Made by a program: the position numbers and the translations under genes
In this document: positions 1 to 8,954 of the stretch, in pieces
How positions within the stretch are numbered: position 1 is the stretch's first letter
How the letters are laid out: each line of letters opens with the position of its first letter
The notes under the pieces: generated by a model
What the model saw: only the letters and a program-made list of their open reading frames with translations
Databases searched by the model: none
Told to the model about the DNA's origin: nothing
Source: Belnapia mucosa
Lineage (GTDB): Bacteria > Pseudomonadota > Alphaproteobacteria > Acetobacterales > Acetobacteraceae
Direction of reading: 5' to 3'
Length of the DNA stretch: 64,000 nucleotides
NCBI RefSeq assembly: GCF_016775475.1
Contig: NZ_JAEUXJ010000006.1
Location: forward strand, 62,001-126,000

Positions 1-1
1 C

Positions 2-1495
2 GAGGGCACGACCGAGGTCTTCATCGAATGCGCCCTGTTCGACCCGGTGCGCATCGCGCTCTCCGGCCGGCGGCACGACATCCGCACCGATGCGCGGGCG
101 CGGTTCGAGCGCGGCGTGGACCCGGCCCTGCCGGCGCATGCCCTCGACCTTGCCACCTGGACCATGCAGGAGCTCTGCGGCGGCGAGGCGAGCGAGGTCT
201 CGGCGGCCGGTACGCCGCCGGCCTGGCAGCGCAGCGCGACGCTGCGCTTCGCGCGGCTGGCCGGCCTCGGTGGCGCCGAGGTGGCGCCGGATGAGGCGGT
301 GGGCATCCTGGAACGCCTCGGCTTCACGGTGGAATCGCGGGATGCCGAGCGGGTGACGGTCGCGGTGCCGCCCTGGCGGAACGACATCGCGGCCAAGGGG
401 GCGCTGGACCAGGCGCCCAGCCTGCCGGCCGAGCGCGCCCGCGCCGCGGCCGAGGGCTGCGCCGAGGTGGAGCCCGAGGCCGACCTGGTCGAGGAGGTGC
501 TGCGCATCCGTGGGCTCGATCAGGTGCCGCCGGTCTCCCTGCCGGTCGCCGGGATCGTGCCGCCGCCGGCGCTGAGCCCGAAACAGGCCCGGGCGGCGCT
601 GGCGCGGCGGGTGCTGGCGGCGCGGGGGATGCTGGACTGCGTCAGCTTCGGCTTCCTGGAGGCGAAGGTCGCGTCGCTCTTCGGGGAGACGCCGGCCGTG
701 TTGCGGCTGGAGAACCCGATCGCCGCCGATCTCGACCAGATGCGCCCGACGCCGGTCGCTAGCCTGTTGCAGGCGGCGGCGCGCAACGCGGCGCGGGGAT
801 ATCCGGATGTGGCGCTGGCCGAGCTGGGCGCCGCCTATTGCGATGCCTCGCCGGAGGGCCAGTTGCAGGTCGCCGCCGGCGTGCGGACCGGGCATACGCC
901 GCGGCATTGGGCCGAGGCCTCGCGCGGCATCGATGCGATGGACGCGAAGGGGGATGCGCTGGCCGTGCTGGCGGCGCTCGGGGTGCCGATGGCGGCCGTG
1001 AGCGTCACCGCCGATGCGCCGGGCTTCTACCATCCCGGCCGGAGCGGCGTGCTGCGGCAGGGGCCGAAGACGGTGCTCGCCACTTTCGGGGAGATTCATC
1101 CCCGGGTCGCGGCGGCGCTCGACCTGACGGGGCCGGCGGTCGCCTTCGAGGTCTTCCTCGATGCCATCCCGGAGCCCAAGCGCCGCAAGAAGGGGGCGCC
1201 GGACCTGCCGGCCTTCCAGCCGGTGCGGCGGGACTTCGCCTTCCTCGTCGATGCCGGGGTTTCGGCCGAGGCGGTGCTGCGGGCGGCGCGCGGGGCGGAC
1301 AAGGCGCTCATCGCCGAGGTGGTGCTGTTCGACCGCTATGCCGGGGAGAAGCTGCCGGAGGGGAAGGTGAGCCTCGCCATCCAGGCCGTGCTGCAGCCGC
1401 GCGAGGCGACGCTGACCGATGCCGAGATCGAGGCGGCGGCGGCGAAGATCGTGGCCGCGGTCGGCAAGGCGACGGGGGCCACCTTGCGCGGCTGA
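2..1495 (+). CDS. pheT: Phenylalanyl-tRNA synthetase beta subunit, C-terminal part (cut by window start)
   Basis: This is the beta chain of the cytoplasmic PheST tetramer, which charges tRNA-Phe. The reading frame is open from the first bases, so the start lies outside the window and about 498 residues are visible. The opening residues match the B3/B4 domain end (ALFDPVRIALSGRRHDIRT). A B5 domain follows, then a catalytic-like module. The last 90 or so residues (from PAFQPVRRDFAFLVD) are the ferredoxin-fold anticodon-binding domain. A stretch of about 30 residues rich in Ala and Glu lies between WRNDI and DLVEEV (about 392-481), where many PheT proteins are shorter. An inverted repeat follows the stop. 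The family call is firm; only the 5' end is missing. Confidence 0.95.
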   Translation, partial: EGTTEVFIECALFDPVRIALSGRRHDIRTDARARFERGVDPALPAHALDLATWTMQELCGGEASEVSAAGTPPAWQRSATLRFARLAGLGGAEVAPDEAVGILERLGFTVESRDAERVTVAVPPWRNDIAAKGALDQAPSLPAERARAAAEGCAEVEPEADLVEEVLRIRGLDQVPPVSLPVAGIVPPPALSPKQARAALARRVLAARGMLDCVSFGFLEAKVASLFGETPAVLRLENPIAADLDQMRPTPVASLLQAAARNAARGYPDVALAELGAAYCDASPEGQLQVAAGVRTGHTPRHWAEASRGIDAMDAKGDALAVLAALGVPMAAVSVTADAPGFYHPGRSGVLRQGPKTVLATFGEIHPRVAAALDLTGPAVAFEVFLDAIPEPKRRKKGAPDLPAFQPVRRDFAFLVDAGVSAEAVLRAARGADKALIAEVVLFDRYAGEKLPEGKVSLAIQAVLQPREATLTDAEIEAAAAKIVAAVGKATGATLRG

Positions 1496-1501
1496 ACCGG
1501 G

Positions 1502-1533
1502 GCCGGCCAATCCAGTGCTTTGACTTGGCCGGC
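1502..1533 (+). terminator. Possible weak terminator after pheT
   Basis: GCCGGCCAA at 1502-1510 pairs with TTGGCCGGC at 1525-1533, giving a 9-bp stem with a 14-base loop directly after the pheT stop. No clear run of T follows, so it may only attenuate transcription into lepA. Confidence 0.35.
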
Positions 1534-1592
1534 TCCTGCCTTATCTGCAACTGCAAGAGGCCGGGCATCCCTGAACCGGCCGCCGGAATCCC

Positions 1593-3398
1593 ATGCCCGA
1601 TACTCCGCTCGCCCGTATCCGCAACTTCTCGATCATCGCCCATATCGACCACGGGAAGTCGACGCTCGCCGACCGGCTGATCCAGGCCACCGGCACCGTC
1701 ACCGCGCGGGAGATGAAGGAACAGCTCCTCGACAACATGGAGCTGGAGCGGGAGCGGGGCATCACCATCAAGGCGCAGACCGTGCGCCTCGCCTACAAGG
1801 CGAAGGATGGGGAGACCTATATCCTCAACCTGATGGATACGCCCGGCCATGTGGACTTCGCCTATGAGGTCAGCCGGAGCCTCGCCGCCTGCGAAGGCTC
1901 GCTGCTCGTGGTCGATGCCTCGCAGGGCGTGGAGGCGCAGACCCTGGCGAATGTCTACCAGGCGATCGATGCCAACCACGAGATCGTGCCGGTCCTGAAC
2001 AAGATTGACCTGCCGGCCGCCGAGCCCGAGCGGGTGAAGCAGCAGATCGAGGACGTCATCGGCATCGACGCCTCGGATGCGGTCGAGATCAGCGCCAAGA
2101 CCGGCCTCAACATCGAGGGCGTGCTGGAGGCGATCGTGACGCGCCTGCCGCCGCCCACCGGCGATGCCGCGAAGACGACGACGGCGCTGCTGGTCGACAG
2201 CTGGTACGACGCCTATCTCGGCGTCGTCGTGCTGGTGCGGGTGAGGGACGGGCACCTGCGCAAGGGCCAGCGCATCCGCATGATGTCGAACGGCGCGGTG
2301 CATACCATCGAGCAGGTCGGCGTCTTCACCCCGAAGATGATCGCCGCCGAGAGCCTCGGGCCGGGCGAGATGGGCTATGTGACGGCGGCCATCAAGACGG
2401 TGGCGGACACCAATGTCGGCGACACCATCACCGATGACCGCAACCCGGCCGCCGAGGCGCTGCCGGGCTTCAAGCCGAGCATCCCGGTGGTGTGGTGCGG
2501 GCTCTACCCGGTCGATGCCGACGACTTCGAGAAGCTGCGCGAGAGCGTCGGCAAGCTGCGGCTGAACGACAGCAGCTTCCACTACGAGATGGAGACCTCG
2601 GCGGCGCTGGGCCTCGGCTATCGCTGCGGCTTCCTCGGCCTCCTGCACCTCGAGATCGTGCAGGAGCGGCTGTCGCGCGAGTTCGATCTCGACCTGATCG
2701 CGACCGCCCCCTCCGTCGTCTACAAGCTGAAGCGGACGAACGGGGAGGAGTTCGACCTGCACAATCCGGCCGACATGCCGGACCCGAGCGTGATCGCGGA
2801 AATCCAGGAGCCCTGGATCAAGGCGACCATCATGGTGCCGGATGAATATCTCGGGCCCGTGCTGACGCTCTGCAACGAGCGCCGTGGCCGGCAGGTGGAG
2901 CTGACCTATGTCGGCACCCGCGCCATGGCGGTCTACCGGTTGCCGCTGAACGAGGTGGTCTTCGATTTCTACGACCGGCTCAAATCGCTCAGCCGCGGCT
3001 ATGCCAGCTTCGACTACCAGGTCGATGGCTACGAGGCCGGCGACCTGGTGAAGATCTCCATCCTGGTGAATGCCGAGCCGGTCGATGCGCTGTCCTTCAT
3101 GGCGCATCGCAGCCAGGCCGACCGGCGCGGCCGGCAGATCTGCGAGCGGCTGAAGGAGCTGATCCCGCGCCAACTCTTCAAGATCCCGATCCAGGCGGCG
3201 ATCGGCGGCCGGGTGATCGCGCGCGAAACCATCTCCGCCATGTCGAAGGACGTGACCGCGAAATGCTATGGCGGCGATATCAGCCGCAAGCGGAAGCTCC
3301 TCGACAAGCAGAAGGAGGGCAAGAAGCGCATGCGGCAGTTCGGCAAGGTCGAGATTCCGCAAAGCGCATTCATCGCCGCCCTCAAGATGGACGCCTGA
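1593..3398 (+). CDS. lepA: Elongation factor 4 (LepA), ribosomal back-translocase GTPase
   Basis: LepA is a translational GTPase that acts on stalled or mistranslocated ribosomes. The protein has 601 residues, the normal family length. The GTPase motifs are all visible: the P-loop HIDHGKST at residues 17-24, the switch I region RGITIK, DTPGH, and NKIDLP. Domain II follows, then EF-G-like domains and the LepA-specific C-terminal domain, ending in a Lys/Arg-rich segment ([18 protein letters not shown]). The ATG follows a GGA at a workable distance and fits the family start. It lies 97 bases after pheT on the same strand. Nothing in the sequence suggests special regulation. Confidence 0.97.
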   Translation: MPDTPLARIRNFSIIAHIDHGKSTLADRLIQATGTVTAREMKEQLLDNMELERERGITIKAQTVRLAYKAKDGETYILNLMDTPGHVDFAYEVSRSLAACEGSLLVVDASQGVEAQTLANVYQAIDANHEIVPVLNKIDLPAAEPERVKQQIEDVIGIDASDAVEISAKTGLNIEGVLEAIVTRLPPPTGDAAKTTTALLVDSWYDAYLGVVVLVRVRDGHLRKGQRIRMMSNGAVHTIEQVGVFTPKMIAAESLGPGEMGYVTAAIKTVADTNVGDTITDDRNPAAEALPGFKPSIPVVWCGLYPVDADDFEKLRESVGKLRLNDSSFHYEMETSAALGLGYRCGFLGLLHLEIVQERLSREFDLDLIATAPSVVYKLKRTNGEEFDLHNPADMPDPSVIAEIQEPWIKATIMVPDEYLGPVLTLCNERRGRQVELTYVGTRAMAVYRLPLNEVVFDFYDRLKSLSRGYASFDYQVDGYEAGDLVKISILVNAEPVDALSFMAHRSQADRRGRQICERLKELIPRQLFKIPIQAAIGGRVIARETISAMSKDVTAKCYGGDISRKRKLLDKQKEGKKRMRQFGKVEIPQSAFIAALKMDA

Positions 3399-3478
3399 CG
3401 CAAATGGGGCTTGCTCTCTGACGGCGGGGTAATCTAAGCGGCGCGATTGGAACGTCGCCGCACCGGGAGGATCCCGCC

Positions 3479-4453
3479 TTGAACCATATTGCCCGCCGCG
3501 CCCTGATGGCGCTGTCGCTGCTTGCCGCCGGCCCGGCCGCGGCGCAGCAATTCCCCAGCCGCACCATCACCGTCATCGTCCCCTTCGCCGCCGGTGGGCC
3601 GACCGACACCGTCGCCCGGCTGGTGGCCGAGAGCATGGGCCGCGACCTCGGCCAGACCGTGGTGGTGGAGAATGCCGGCGGGGCCGGGGGCACGATCGGG
3701 TCCCAGCGCGTTGCCCAGGCGCGGCCGGATGGCCACACGCTGCTGCTGCATCATATCGGCATGGCGACGGCGCCGACGCTCTATCGCCGCCTCGCCTATG
3801 ACCCGGTGGGCGGGTTCGAGCCGATCGGCCTCATCACCGAAGTGCCGATGACGCTGGTGGCGAAGAAGGATTTCCCGGCGAACAACCTCGCCGAGGCCAT
3901 CGCCGTGATCCGGCGGGAGCGCGAGGGGCTGAACTACGCCAATGCCGGCATCGGCGCCGCCAGCCATCTCTGTGGCCTGCTGCTGATGAAGGCGGTGGAT
4001 GCGCCGATGACGACGGTGCCCTTCCGCGGCACCGGCCCGGCGATGCAGGAAATCCTCTCCGGCCGCATCGACCTGATGTGCGACCAGACCACCAACACCA
4101 CCGAGCAGATCAATTCCGGTGCGCTGAAGGTCTTCTCCGTCACCACCGAGAGCCGCATCCCGGCCCTGCCGAATGTGCCGACCTCGGCCGAGGCGGGGCT
4201 GCCGGAATTCCAGGTGAGCGTCTGGCACGGCCTCTATGCGCCGAAGGGCACGCCAGCGGCGGTGGTGCAGCGGCTGTCCCAGTCGCTGCAGGTGGCGCTC
4301 CGCGATGAACGGGTGGTGGCGCGCTTTGCCGAGCTCGGCACCACGCCGGTGGCGCAGGACCGGGCGACGCCGGAAGCGCACCGGACCTTCTGGCAGGCCG
4401 ATATCGCCAAGTGGCGGCCGATCATCCAGGCGGCGGGGCAGTACGCGGACTAA
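3479..4453 (+). CDS. Bug/TctC-family periplasmic tricarboxylate-type binding protein, TTG start
   Basis: This is an extracytoplasmic binding protein of the Bug (TctC) family, which usually binds carboxylates. It has 324 residues with a cleavable signal peptide (MNHIARRALMALSLLAAGPA, then AQQ). The Bug signature follows: FPSRTITVIVPFAAGGPTD, then VVVENAGGAGG and ARPDGHTLL. The start is TTG. GGAGG at 3466-3470 lies eight bases upstream, and no ATG starts a better-fitting signal peptide. No TctA/TctB membrane genes are adjacent, so it is an orphan binding protein. Its 3' end overlaps the convergent LysR gene by four bases. The ligand cannot be read from the sequence. Confidence 0.9.
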   Translation: MNHIARRALMALSLLAAGPAAAQQFPSRTITVIVPFAAGGPTDTVARLVAESMGRDLGQTVVVENAGGAGGTIGSQRVAQARPDGHTLLLHHIGMATAPTLYRRLAYDPVGGFEPIGLITEVPMTLVAKKDFPANNLAEAIAVIRREREGLNYANAGIGAASHLCGLLLMKAVDAPMTTVPFRGTGPAMQEILSGRIDLMCDQTTNTTEQINSGALKVFSVTTESRIPALPNVPTSAEAGLPEFQVSVWHGLYAPKGTPAAVVQRLSQSLQVALRDERVVARFAELGTTPVAQDRATPEAHRTFWQADIAKWRPIIQAAGQYAD

Positions 4454-5352
4454 TCCTCGCCCCGGAGATAGGCCTGCATCCGGGGCAGCATGAAGTCGAG
4501 GAAGACGCGGACCCGCTGCGGCAGCAGCGGGCCGCCGAGGTGGAGGGCGTGGATCTCCTCCTCATCGCCAGTATCGGGGAAAAGCTCCACCAGCCGGCCG
4601 GCGGCGATGTCGTCACGGACATGAAAATCGGCGAGGCGAGCGAGGCCGACACCCGCGACCGCCAGGCGGCGGACCGTCTCGCCATTATTGGCGAGCAGCG
4701 TGCCGGTCACCAGCCGGCCGAGGATGCGGCCGCCCTCGCGGCTCGGCCAGACCGGGGCGCTGCGGCGGAAATTGAAGGCGAGGCAGTTATGCGCGCCGAG
4801 ATCGGCGAGGTTCTCCGGCCTGCCGTGGCGCGCCAGATAGGCAGGTGAGGCGACGATCTTCCGCCGCGCCACCCCGATCCGCCGTGCGACGAGGCTGGAA
4901 TCGGGCAGGGGGCCGATGCGGATGGCGACATCGGTGCGGTCCAGATAGAGGTCGACGATCTCGTCCGAGAGCGAGAGGTCGACGACGATCCGTGGATAGG
5001 CCTCCCAGAATGCCGGTAGCAGCGGCTCCAGCGCGAGGGTGCCGAAGGTGACGGAAGCGTTCACCCGGATCGTGCCGCCGGGATGGCCGGCGCCCTGCGC
5101 CAGCTCTCGCTCGAAGGCCTCGAGATCGGCCAGCAGCCCGCCGCCCCGTTCGTAGAGGAGCCGCCCTTCCTCCGTGAGCAGGAGGTGGCGCGTCGAGCGC
5201 TCGATCAGCTTCACGCCGAGCCGGGCCTCCATGCGGGCGATCAGCTTGCTGATTGTGGAAGGCGTCATCAGCAGCTGGCGGGCGGCCTCGGAGAAGCTGC
5301 CGGCTTCCACCACGCGCAGGAAGACCTGCAGCTCCCCGATCCGGTTGTCCAT
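4450..5352 (-). CDS. LysR-family transcriptional regulator
   Basis: This 300-residue LysR-type regulator has an N-terminal winged helix-turn-helix (about residues 1-65, including the SFSEAARQL and TPSTISKLIARME segments) and a C-terminal effector-binding domain. The ATG at 5352 was chosen because MDNRIGELQVFLRVVEAG is the canonical LysR start; the open frame runs about 39 codons further but without family character. It is transcribed divergently from the MFS transporter at 5491. The 138-base gap holds a T-N11-A palindrome typical of LysR sites. It probably controls that transporter; the inducer is unknown. Confidence 0.92.
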   Translation of the reverse strand: MDNRIGELQVFLRVVEAGSFSEAARQLLMTPSTISKLIARMEARLGVKLIERSTRHLLLTEEGRLLYERGGGLLADLEAFERELAQGAGHPGGTIRVNASVTFGTLALEPLLPAFWEAYPRIVVDLSLSDEIVDLYLDRTDVAIRIGPLPDSSLVARRIGVARRKIVASPAYLARHGRPENLADLGAHNCLAFNFRRSAPVWPSREGGRILGRLVTGTLLANNGETVRRLAVAGVGLARLADFHVRDDIAAGRLVELFPDTGDEEEIHALHLGGPLLPQRVRVFLDFMLPRMQAYLRGED

Positions 5353-5394
5353 GCGCCGCTGTCCCTGCCGACCGGGGCGGAGCATGCGGCATCT

Positions 5395-5409
5395 GTGAAA
5401 TGCATTCAC
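5395..5409. promoter_or_regulatory. Candidate LysR-type operator (T-N11-A palindrome)
   Basis: GTGAA-ATGCA-TTCAC is an interrupted inverted repeat containing a T-N11-A core (T at 5396, A at 5408). It sits between the divergent LysR gene (start 5352) and the MFS gene (start 5491), where LysR regulators normally bind. Confidence 0.55.
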
Positions 5410-5490
5410 GGCTGATGTGGCGGCGGGGCGGGTTATCCCGGGTGCTGCGCTGCACCATCCTCTGGGCAACGCTCACAGGAGACTTCCCTC

Positions 5491-6696
5491 ATGTCCGTAA
5501 CCGAAGCCGGCGCCGCGCCGCCGGACAGGAATTGGCGCGCCTCGACCTGGCCCCTGCTCGCGCTTGCCGTCGGTGCCTTCGGCATCGGCACCACCGAATT
5601 CGCCCCGATGGGGCTGCTGCCGGTCATCGCCACCGGGGTTGGCGTCTCCATCCCGACCGCCGGGCTGCTGGTCAGCGCCTATGCGGTCGGCGTCATGCTC
5701 GGCGCGCCGGTGATGACGCTGGCGCTCGGCCGGCTGCGCCGGCGCAATGCGCTGATCCTGCTGATGGGCATCTTCACCATCGGCAACCTGCTCTCGGCCA
5801 TCGCGCCGGACTACTGGACGCTGCTGGCCGCGCGGATCGTCACCAGCATGAACCACGGCGCCTTCTTCGGCCTCGGCGCCACGGTGGCAGCGAGCGTGGT
5901 GCCGAAGGACCGGCAGGCGAGCGCGGTGGCGACGATGTTCATGGGCCTGACCATCGCCAATATCGGCGGCGTGCCGGCCGCGACCTGGCTCGGCCAGCAC
6001 CTCGGCTGGCGCCTGTCCTTCGCCGGCACGGCGGGTTTGGGCATCCTCGCCATGGGCGCGCTCTTCCTCGCGCTGCCGCGGGGGGAGGTGGGACGGATGC
6101 CCGATATCCGGCGCGAACTCGGGGTGCTCCTCCGCCCCGCTGTGCTGCTGGCCATGGCGACGACGGTGATGGGCTCGGCGGCGATGTTCGCCCTCTATAC
6201 CTATGTGGCGCCGGCGCTCGAGACCTTGGCCGGGGCCTCACCCGCTTTCGTCACCCTGGCGCTGGTGCTGATCGGCATCGGCTTCAGCATCGGCAACTGG
6301 CTCGGCGGGCGGCTGGCGGACTGGTCGCTGGATGGGGCGACCATGATCTTCCTCGGCGCCCTGGCCGCGATCATGGCGGTGCTGCCGCTGCTGCTGACGA
6401 GCCATCTGGGCGCGGCGATCGGCCTGCTAGCCTGGGGCACCGCGACCTTCGCCATCGTGCCGCCGGTGCAGATGCGGGTGATGCAGGCGGCGGCCGAGGC
6501 GCCGGGCCTGGCTTCCTCGGTCAATATCGGGGCCTTCAACCTCGGCAATGCGCTGGGGGCCGCGGTCGGCGGCGGGGTGATCTCGCTCGGCCTCGGCTAT
6601 GGGGCGGTGGCCATGGCCGGCGCGGCGCTGGCCCTGGCCGGGCTGCTGCTGGTCCTCGCGGCCTCCGGCCGGCGCAAGGCGGCGGCGGTGGCCTAG
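5491..6696 (+). CDS. MFS drug/sugar efflux transporter (DHA1 family, AraJ/YdhP-like)
   Basis: This 401-residue major facilitator protein has about 12 hydrophobic segments. The first carries the GIGTTEFAPMGLLPVIA signature seen in AraJ/YdhP/PbuE-like DHA1 exporters. GRLRRRNALILLM follows the second segment, as in motif A loops. The start ATG has AGGAGAC eight bases upstream. It is divergent from the LysR regulator, with an operator-like palindrome between them. Its 3' end overlaps the convergent lyase gene by four bases. Proton-driven export of a small molecule is likely; the substrate is unknown. Confidence 0.9.
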   Translation: MSVTEAGAAPPDRNWRASTWPLLALAVGAFGIGTTEFAPMGLLPVIATGVGVSIPTAGLLVSAYAVGVMLGAPVMTLALGRLRRRNALILLMGIFTIGNLLSAIAPDYWTLLAARIVTSMNHGAFFGLGATVAASVVPKDRQASAVATMFMGLTIANIGGVPAATWLGQHLGWRLSFAGTAGLGILAMGALFLALPRGEVGRMPDIRRELGVLLRPAVLLAMATTVMGSAAMFALYTYVAPALETLAGASPAFVTLALVLIGIGFSIGNWLGGRLADWSLDGATMIFLGALAAIMAVLPLLLTSHLGAAIGLLAWGTATFAIVPPVQMRVMQAAAEAPGLASSVNIGAFNLGNALGAAVGGGVISLGLGYGAVAMAGAALALAGLLLVLAASGRRKAAAVA

Positions 6697-7562
6697 GCGG
6701 AGCGGGCGCGGGCCAGCAGGCGCCGCGCCCGCTCCACCACCGGCTCGTCGATCATCTCGCCCTCGAAGGCGACGGCGCCGAGGCCCTCGGCCACCGCCGT
6801 CTCGAAGGCGGAAACCATGCGGTTGGCGCGGGCGATGGCCTCCAGGCTGTCGCCATATTCCTCATTGATGACCGGCACCTGGGAGGGGTGGACGCAACTC
6901 GCGCAGGCGAAGCCGAGCTTACGGGAGCGGCGGAGCATGGCGCGGTAGCCCTCCGGGTCGGACAGCCCGGCCACCGTGCCGATGAAGCCGAGCGGCAGGA
7001 TGCCCGCCGCCCGGGCCGCCAGGACCGCCATCATCTTCGGCACATAGAGCGCATCGGGGGAGGGTTCGGCGCCGAGATCGGTCGCCAGATCCTCGCCCCC
7101 GGCGCCGAGCGCGACCAGGCGCGGATCGGCCTTGGCGATCGCCTCCATCGCGGACAGGGCCTCGGCGGTCTCGACCAGGCCGATGCAGCGGGTCCAGCCG
7201 AGCGGCACGCCATGCGCCGCCTCGCTTTCGGCGATCAGCTCGCTCAGCAGGCGGACATGCTCCGGCCCCATCAGCTTGGTCAGCACCAGCGCATCGGCGC
7301 CGGCGGCGATGGCGGCATCGATATCCTGCACCGCCATCCGCAGCGGGCGGTTGATGCGGACGCAGGCCTCGGACCCGCCCTGCTTCACCCGGGGGATGGC
7401 GCCGGCCAGCGCGGCGCGGGCAGCGGGCTTCTCGGCCGGCGCCACCGCATCCTCGAGGTCGAGGATGATCGCGTCCGCGCCGCGGGTATGGGCCTTGGCG
7501 ATGAAGCTCTCCCGCGTCGCCGGGACATAGAGCAGGGACCGCCAGGTAGGGAGGGTGCGCAT
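6693..7562 (-). CDS. CitE-like CoA ester lyase (HpcH/HpaI aldolase superfamily)
   Basis: This 289-residue protein resembles the citrate lyase beta subunit and the malyl/citramalyl-CoA lyase family. SLLYVPATRESF at the N-terminus and DAIILDLEDAVAP are the family hallmarks. VRINRP and ALGAGGEDLATDLG carry the CoA- and Mg-site residues. No citD or citF genes are near, so it more likely acts as a stand-alone CoA-thioester lyase than in a citrate lyase complex. GGAG lies nine bases before the ATG. Its upstream region is interrupted about 20 bases away by an AT-richer insertion that separates it from the GntR regulator gene. Specificity between malyl-, citramalyl- and related CoA esters is undecided. 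Confidence 0.88.
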   Translation of the reverse strand: MRTLPTWRSLLYVPATRESFIAKAHTRGADAIILDLEDAVAPAEKPAARAALAGAIPRVKQGGSEACVRINRPLRMAVQDIDAAIAAGADALVLTKLMGPEHVRLLSELIAESEAAHGVPLGWTRCIGLVETAEALSAMEAIAKADPRLVALGAGGEDLATDLGAEPSPDALYVPKMMAVLAARAAGILPLGFIGTVAGLSDPEGYRAMLRRSRKLGFACASCVHPSQVPVINEEYGDSLEAIARANRMVSAFETAVAEGLGAVAFEGEMIDEPVVERARRLLARARSA

Positions 7563-7595
7563 GCGCCGATGCTCCGCCGCTAGGGCCCGTTAGAC

Positions 7596-7844
7596 AAGGC
7601 CGGAGGTTGAGGGCTGGCGAGGGATTTTTTGGCTCCTGGCAGATAGGTGGCGCAGCCGATGCTGATTGCATCGGCAAGCCGCCTGACGCAGCAGGGGGGA
7701 AAAGACCCGACGGGACCGACCCGACCGGCTTTGTCTGGCGCGTCGCCCCTCGCCACGACCAGACCACCGAAAGCTACTTTAGCTTTGCCACTCGATCCTC
7801 AATTCTTCTCTGGGTCAGGCTATCCGCGCGGCTTAGATCGGGAC
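7596..7844. other. Non-coding or degraded sequence inside the insertion, left part
   Basis: There is no convincing gene in these 249 bases. Short frames exist on both strands but none resembles a known family or has a supporting ribosome binding site. It may be remains of a mobile element. Confidence 0.3.
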
Positions 7845-8954
7845 TTACTCGTCTTGGAAGCGAACTTCGAACTTCGGCGCAAGGACCCGAATAGTCCCAA
7901 ATTCCAGACGGCCCTCCCGGCCTAATTGAATACGAATAAATCTTGTCGGATTTTCCAAATTTTCGTTAGATGCAGGCAGGAAACTGATCTTATCCAATGA
8001 TTGTTCGATAATAATGTCTGTGTCGTGAATTTCTTTACCTTGACTATCAAGGAGTTCGATTTTTTTGACAAAATAGCCGGCCGCCAAATCTAACAAAACC
8101 CAAGGTTTATTTTCAGAACTGGTGCGAATGACAGGTTTGCCAACAACAGAGTCTGGGAGCTCGGCCCGACGCTGGTCAGTGGATGGGATTGCCCAACTGC
8201 TAACTTTAGGCACGAGGCTCGCCGCCACATTTCGCACGCGAGCCGTCTCTAACACGGGCCAATGCCGCGCGAAATTCCCACTCATACAACCTAGACCGAG
8301 ACGTTCTATAGCGTCCAGCAACGCTGGAATCGCATGCCGCATCATGCGAACATCGAGATGACAACCATCACACAACGCGGATTCAACAGTTGCTCCCGAT
8401 GAATCGACACATTCCTCGAAAATAGATGCAACTTCGACGCTTAGCCGTTTTGCAGCTTCGCGCTTAAGAGCCTCAGTGAAGCAGAAGGCTGCGTAGTTTC
8501 GCTCATACATACTCCCGATGGCTGGAAGGCGAGGATTAAAGCTAATCTTCCCGGTTTCTGGCGTCGAGGGCGGAGGCCCCCAGAGAACGATCGGTATCTC
8601 CCAATTGCTTTTTATCCAGTCGATGAATTCCATGTATCGAGCAATGGTCAAATCAACAGCTTGATCGATTGAAATTTTGTTGCTTAGCGCGCTTTTTACT
8701 ACATGCACGCGGCAGTCGATTTCACCGAAACACAACACCAGGGCGGCATACTTACCCACATCCGCTTTCAATTTCGTTGTCAACGGCACGGCGTTTCGGC
8801 GATGCGGCTCGCCGTTTACAAAAAGCATGTGGGCAGTCGCTGGGCCGATATGCAAGACATCAACACCGACAAAAGCTGTGCCTTTGTTAGCTACGCCATT
8901 CCGGCCGCGCCAGAATGCAGAATGGCTGTCGCCAGCCACCAAAATACGCTTCAT
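7845..8954 (-). CDS. SGNH/GDSL-type hydrolase-like protein, probably horizontally acquired
   Basis: This 369-residue protein has the blocks of an SGNH hydrolase: GDSH with Ser10, the GEID block at residues 77-80, and DGCH at 196-199 supplying the Asp-His pair. The C-terminal 130 residues (from about 240) look like a beta-rich accessory module (PWVLLDLAAGYFVKKIELLD), reminiscent of carbohydrate-binding discoidin-like folds. The start at 8954 has GGAGG six bases upstream; the longer frame adds 32 residues without support. Composition and codon use are clearly more AT-rich than the neighbours, pointing to transfer. SGNH enzymes often act on acylated polysaccharides; the substrate here is unknown. 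Confidence 0.7.
   Translation of the reverse strand: MKRILVAGDSHSAFWRGRNGVANKGTAFVGVDVLHIGPATAHMLFVNGEPHRRNAVPLTTKLKADVGKYAALVLCFGEIDCRVHVVKSALSNKISIDQAVDLTIARYMEFIDWIKSNWEIPIVLWGPPPSTPETGKISFNPRLPAIGSMYERNYAAFCFTEALKREAAKRLSVEVASIFEECVDSSGATVESALCDGCHLDVRMMRHAIPALLDAIERLGLGCMSGNFARHWPVLETARVRNVAASLVPKVSSWAIPSTDQRRAELPDSVVGKPVIRTSSENKPWVLLDLAAGYFVKKIELLDSQGKEIHDTDIIIEQSLDKISFLPASNENLENPTRFIRIQLGREGRLEFGTIRVLAPKFEVRFQDE

Noticed and set aside
1308..3362. Very long open frame antisense to pheT and lepA
   Set aside because: High GC keeps the antisense strand free of stops. The translation is His/Asp/Leu-rich without family features, while the plus strand encodes canonical lepA.
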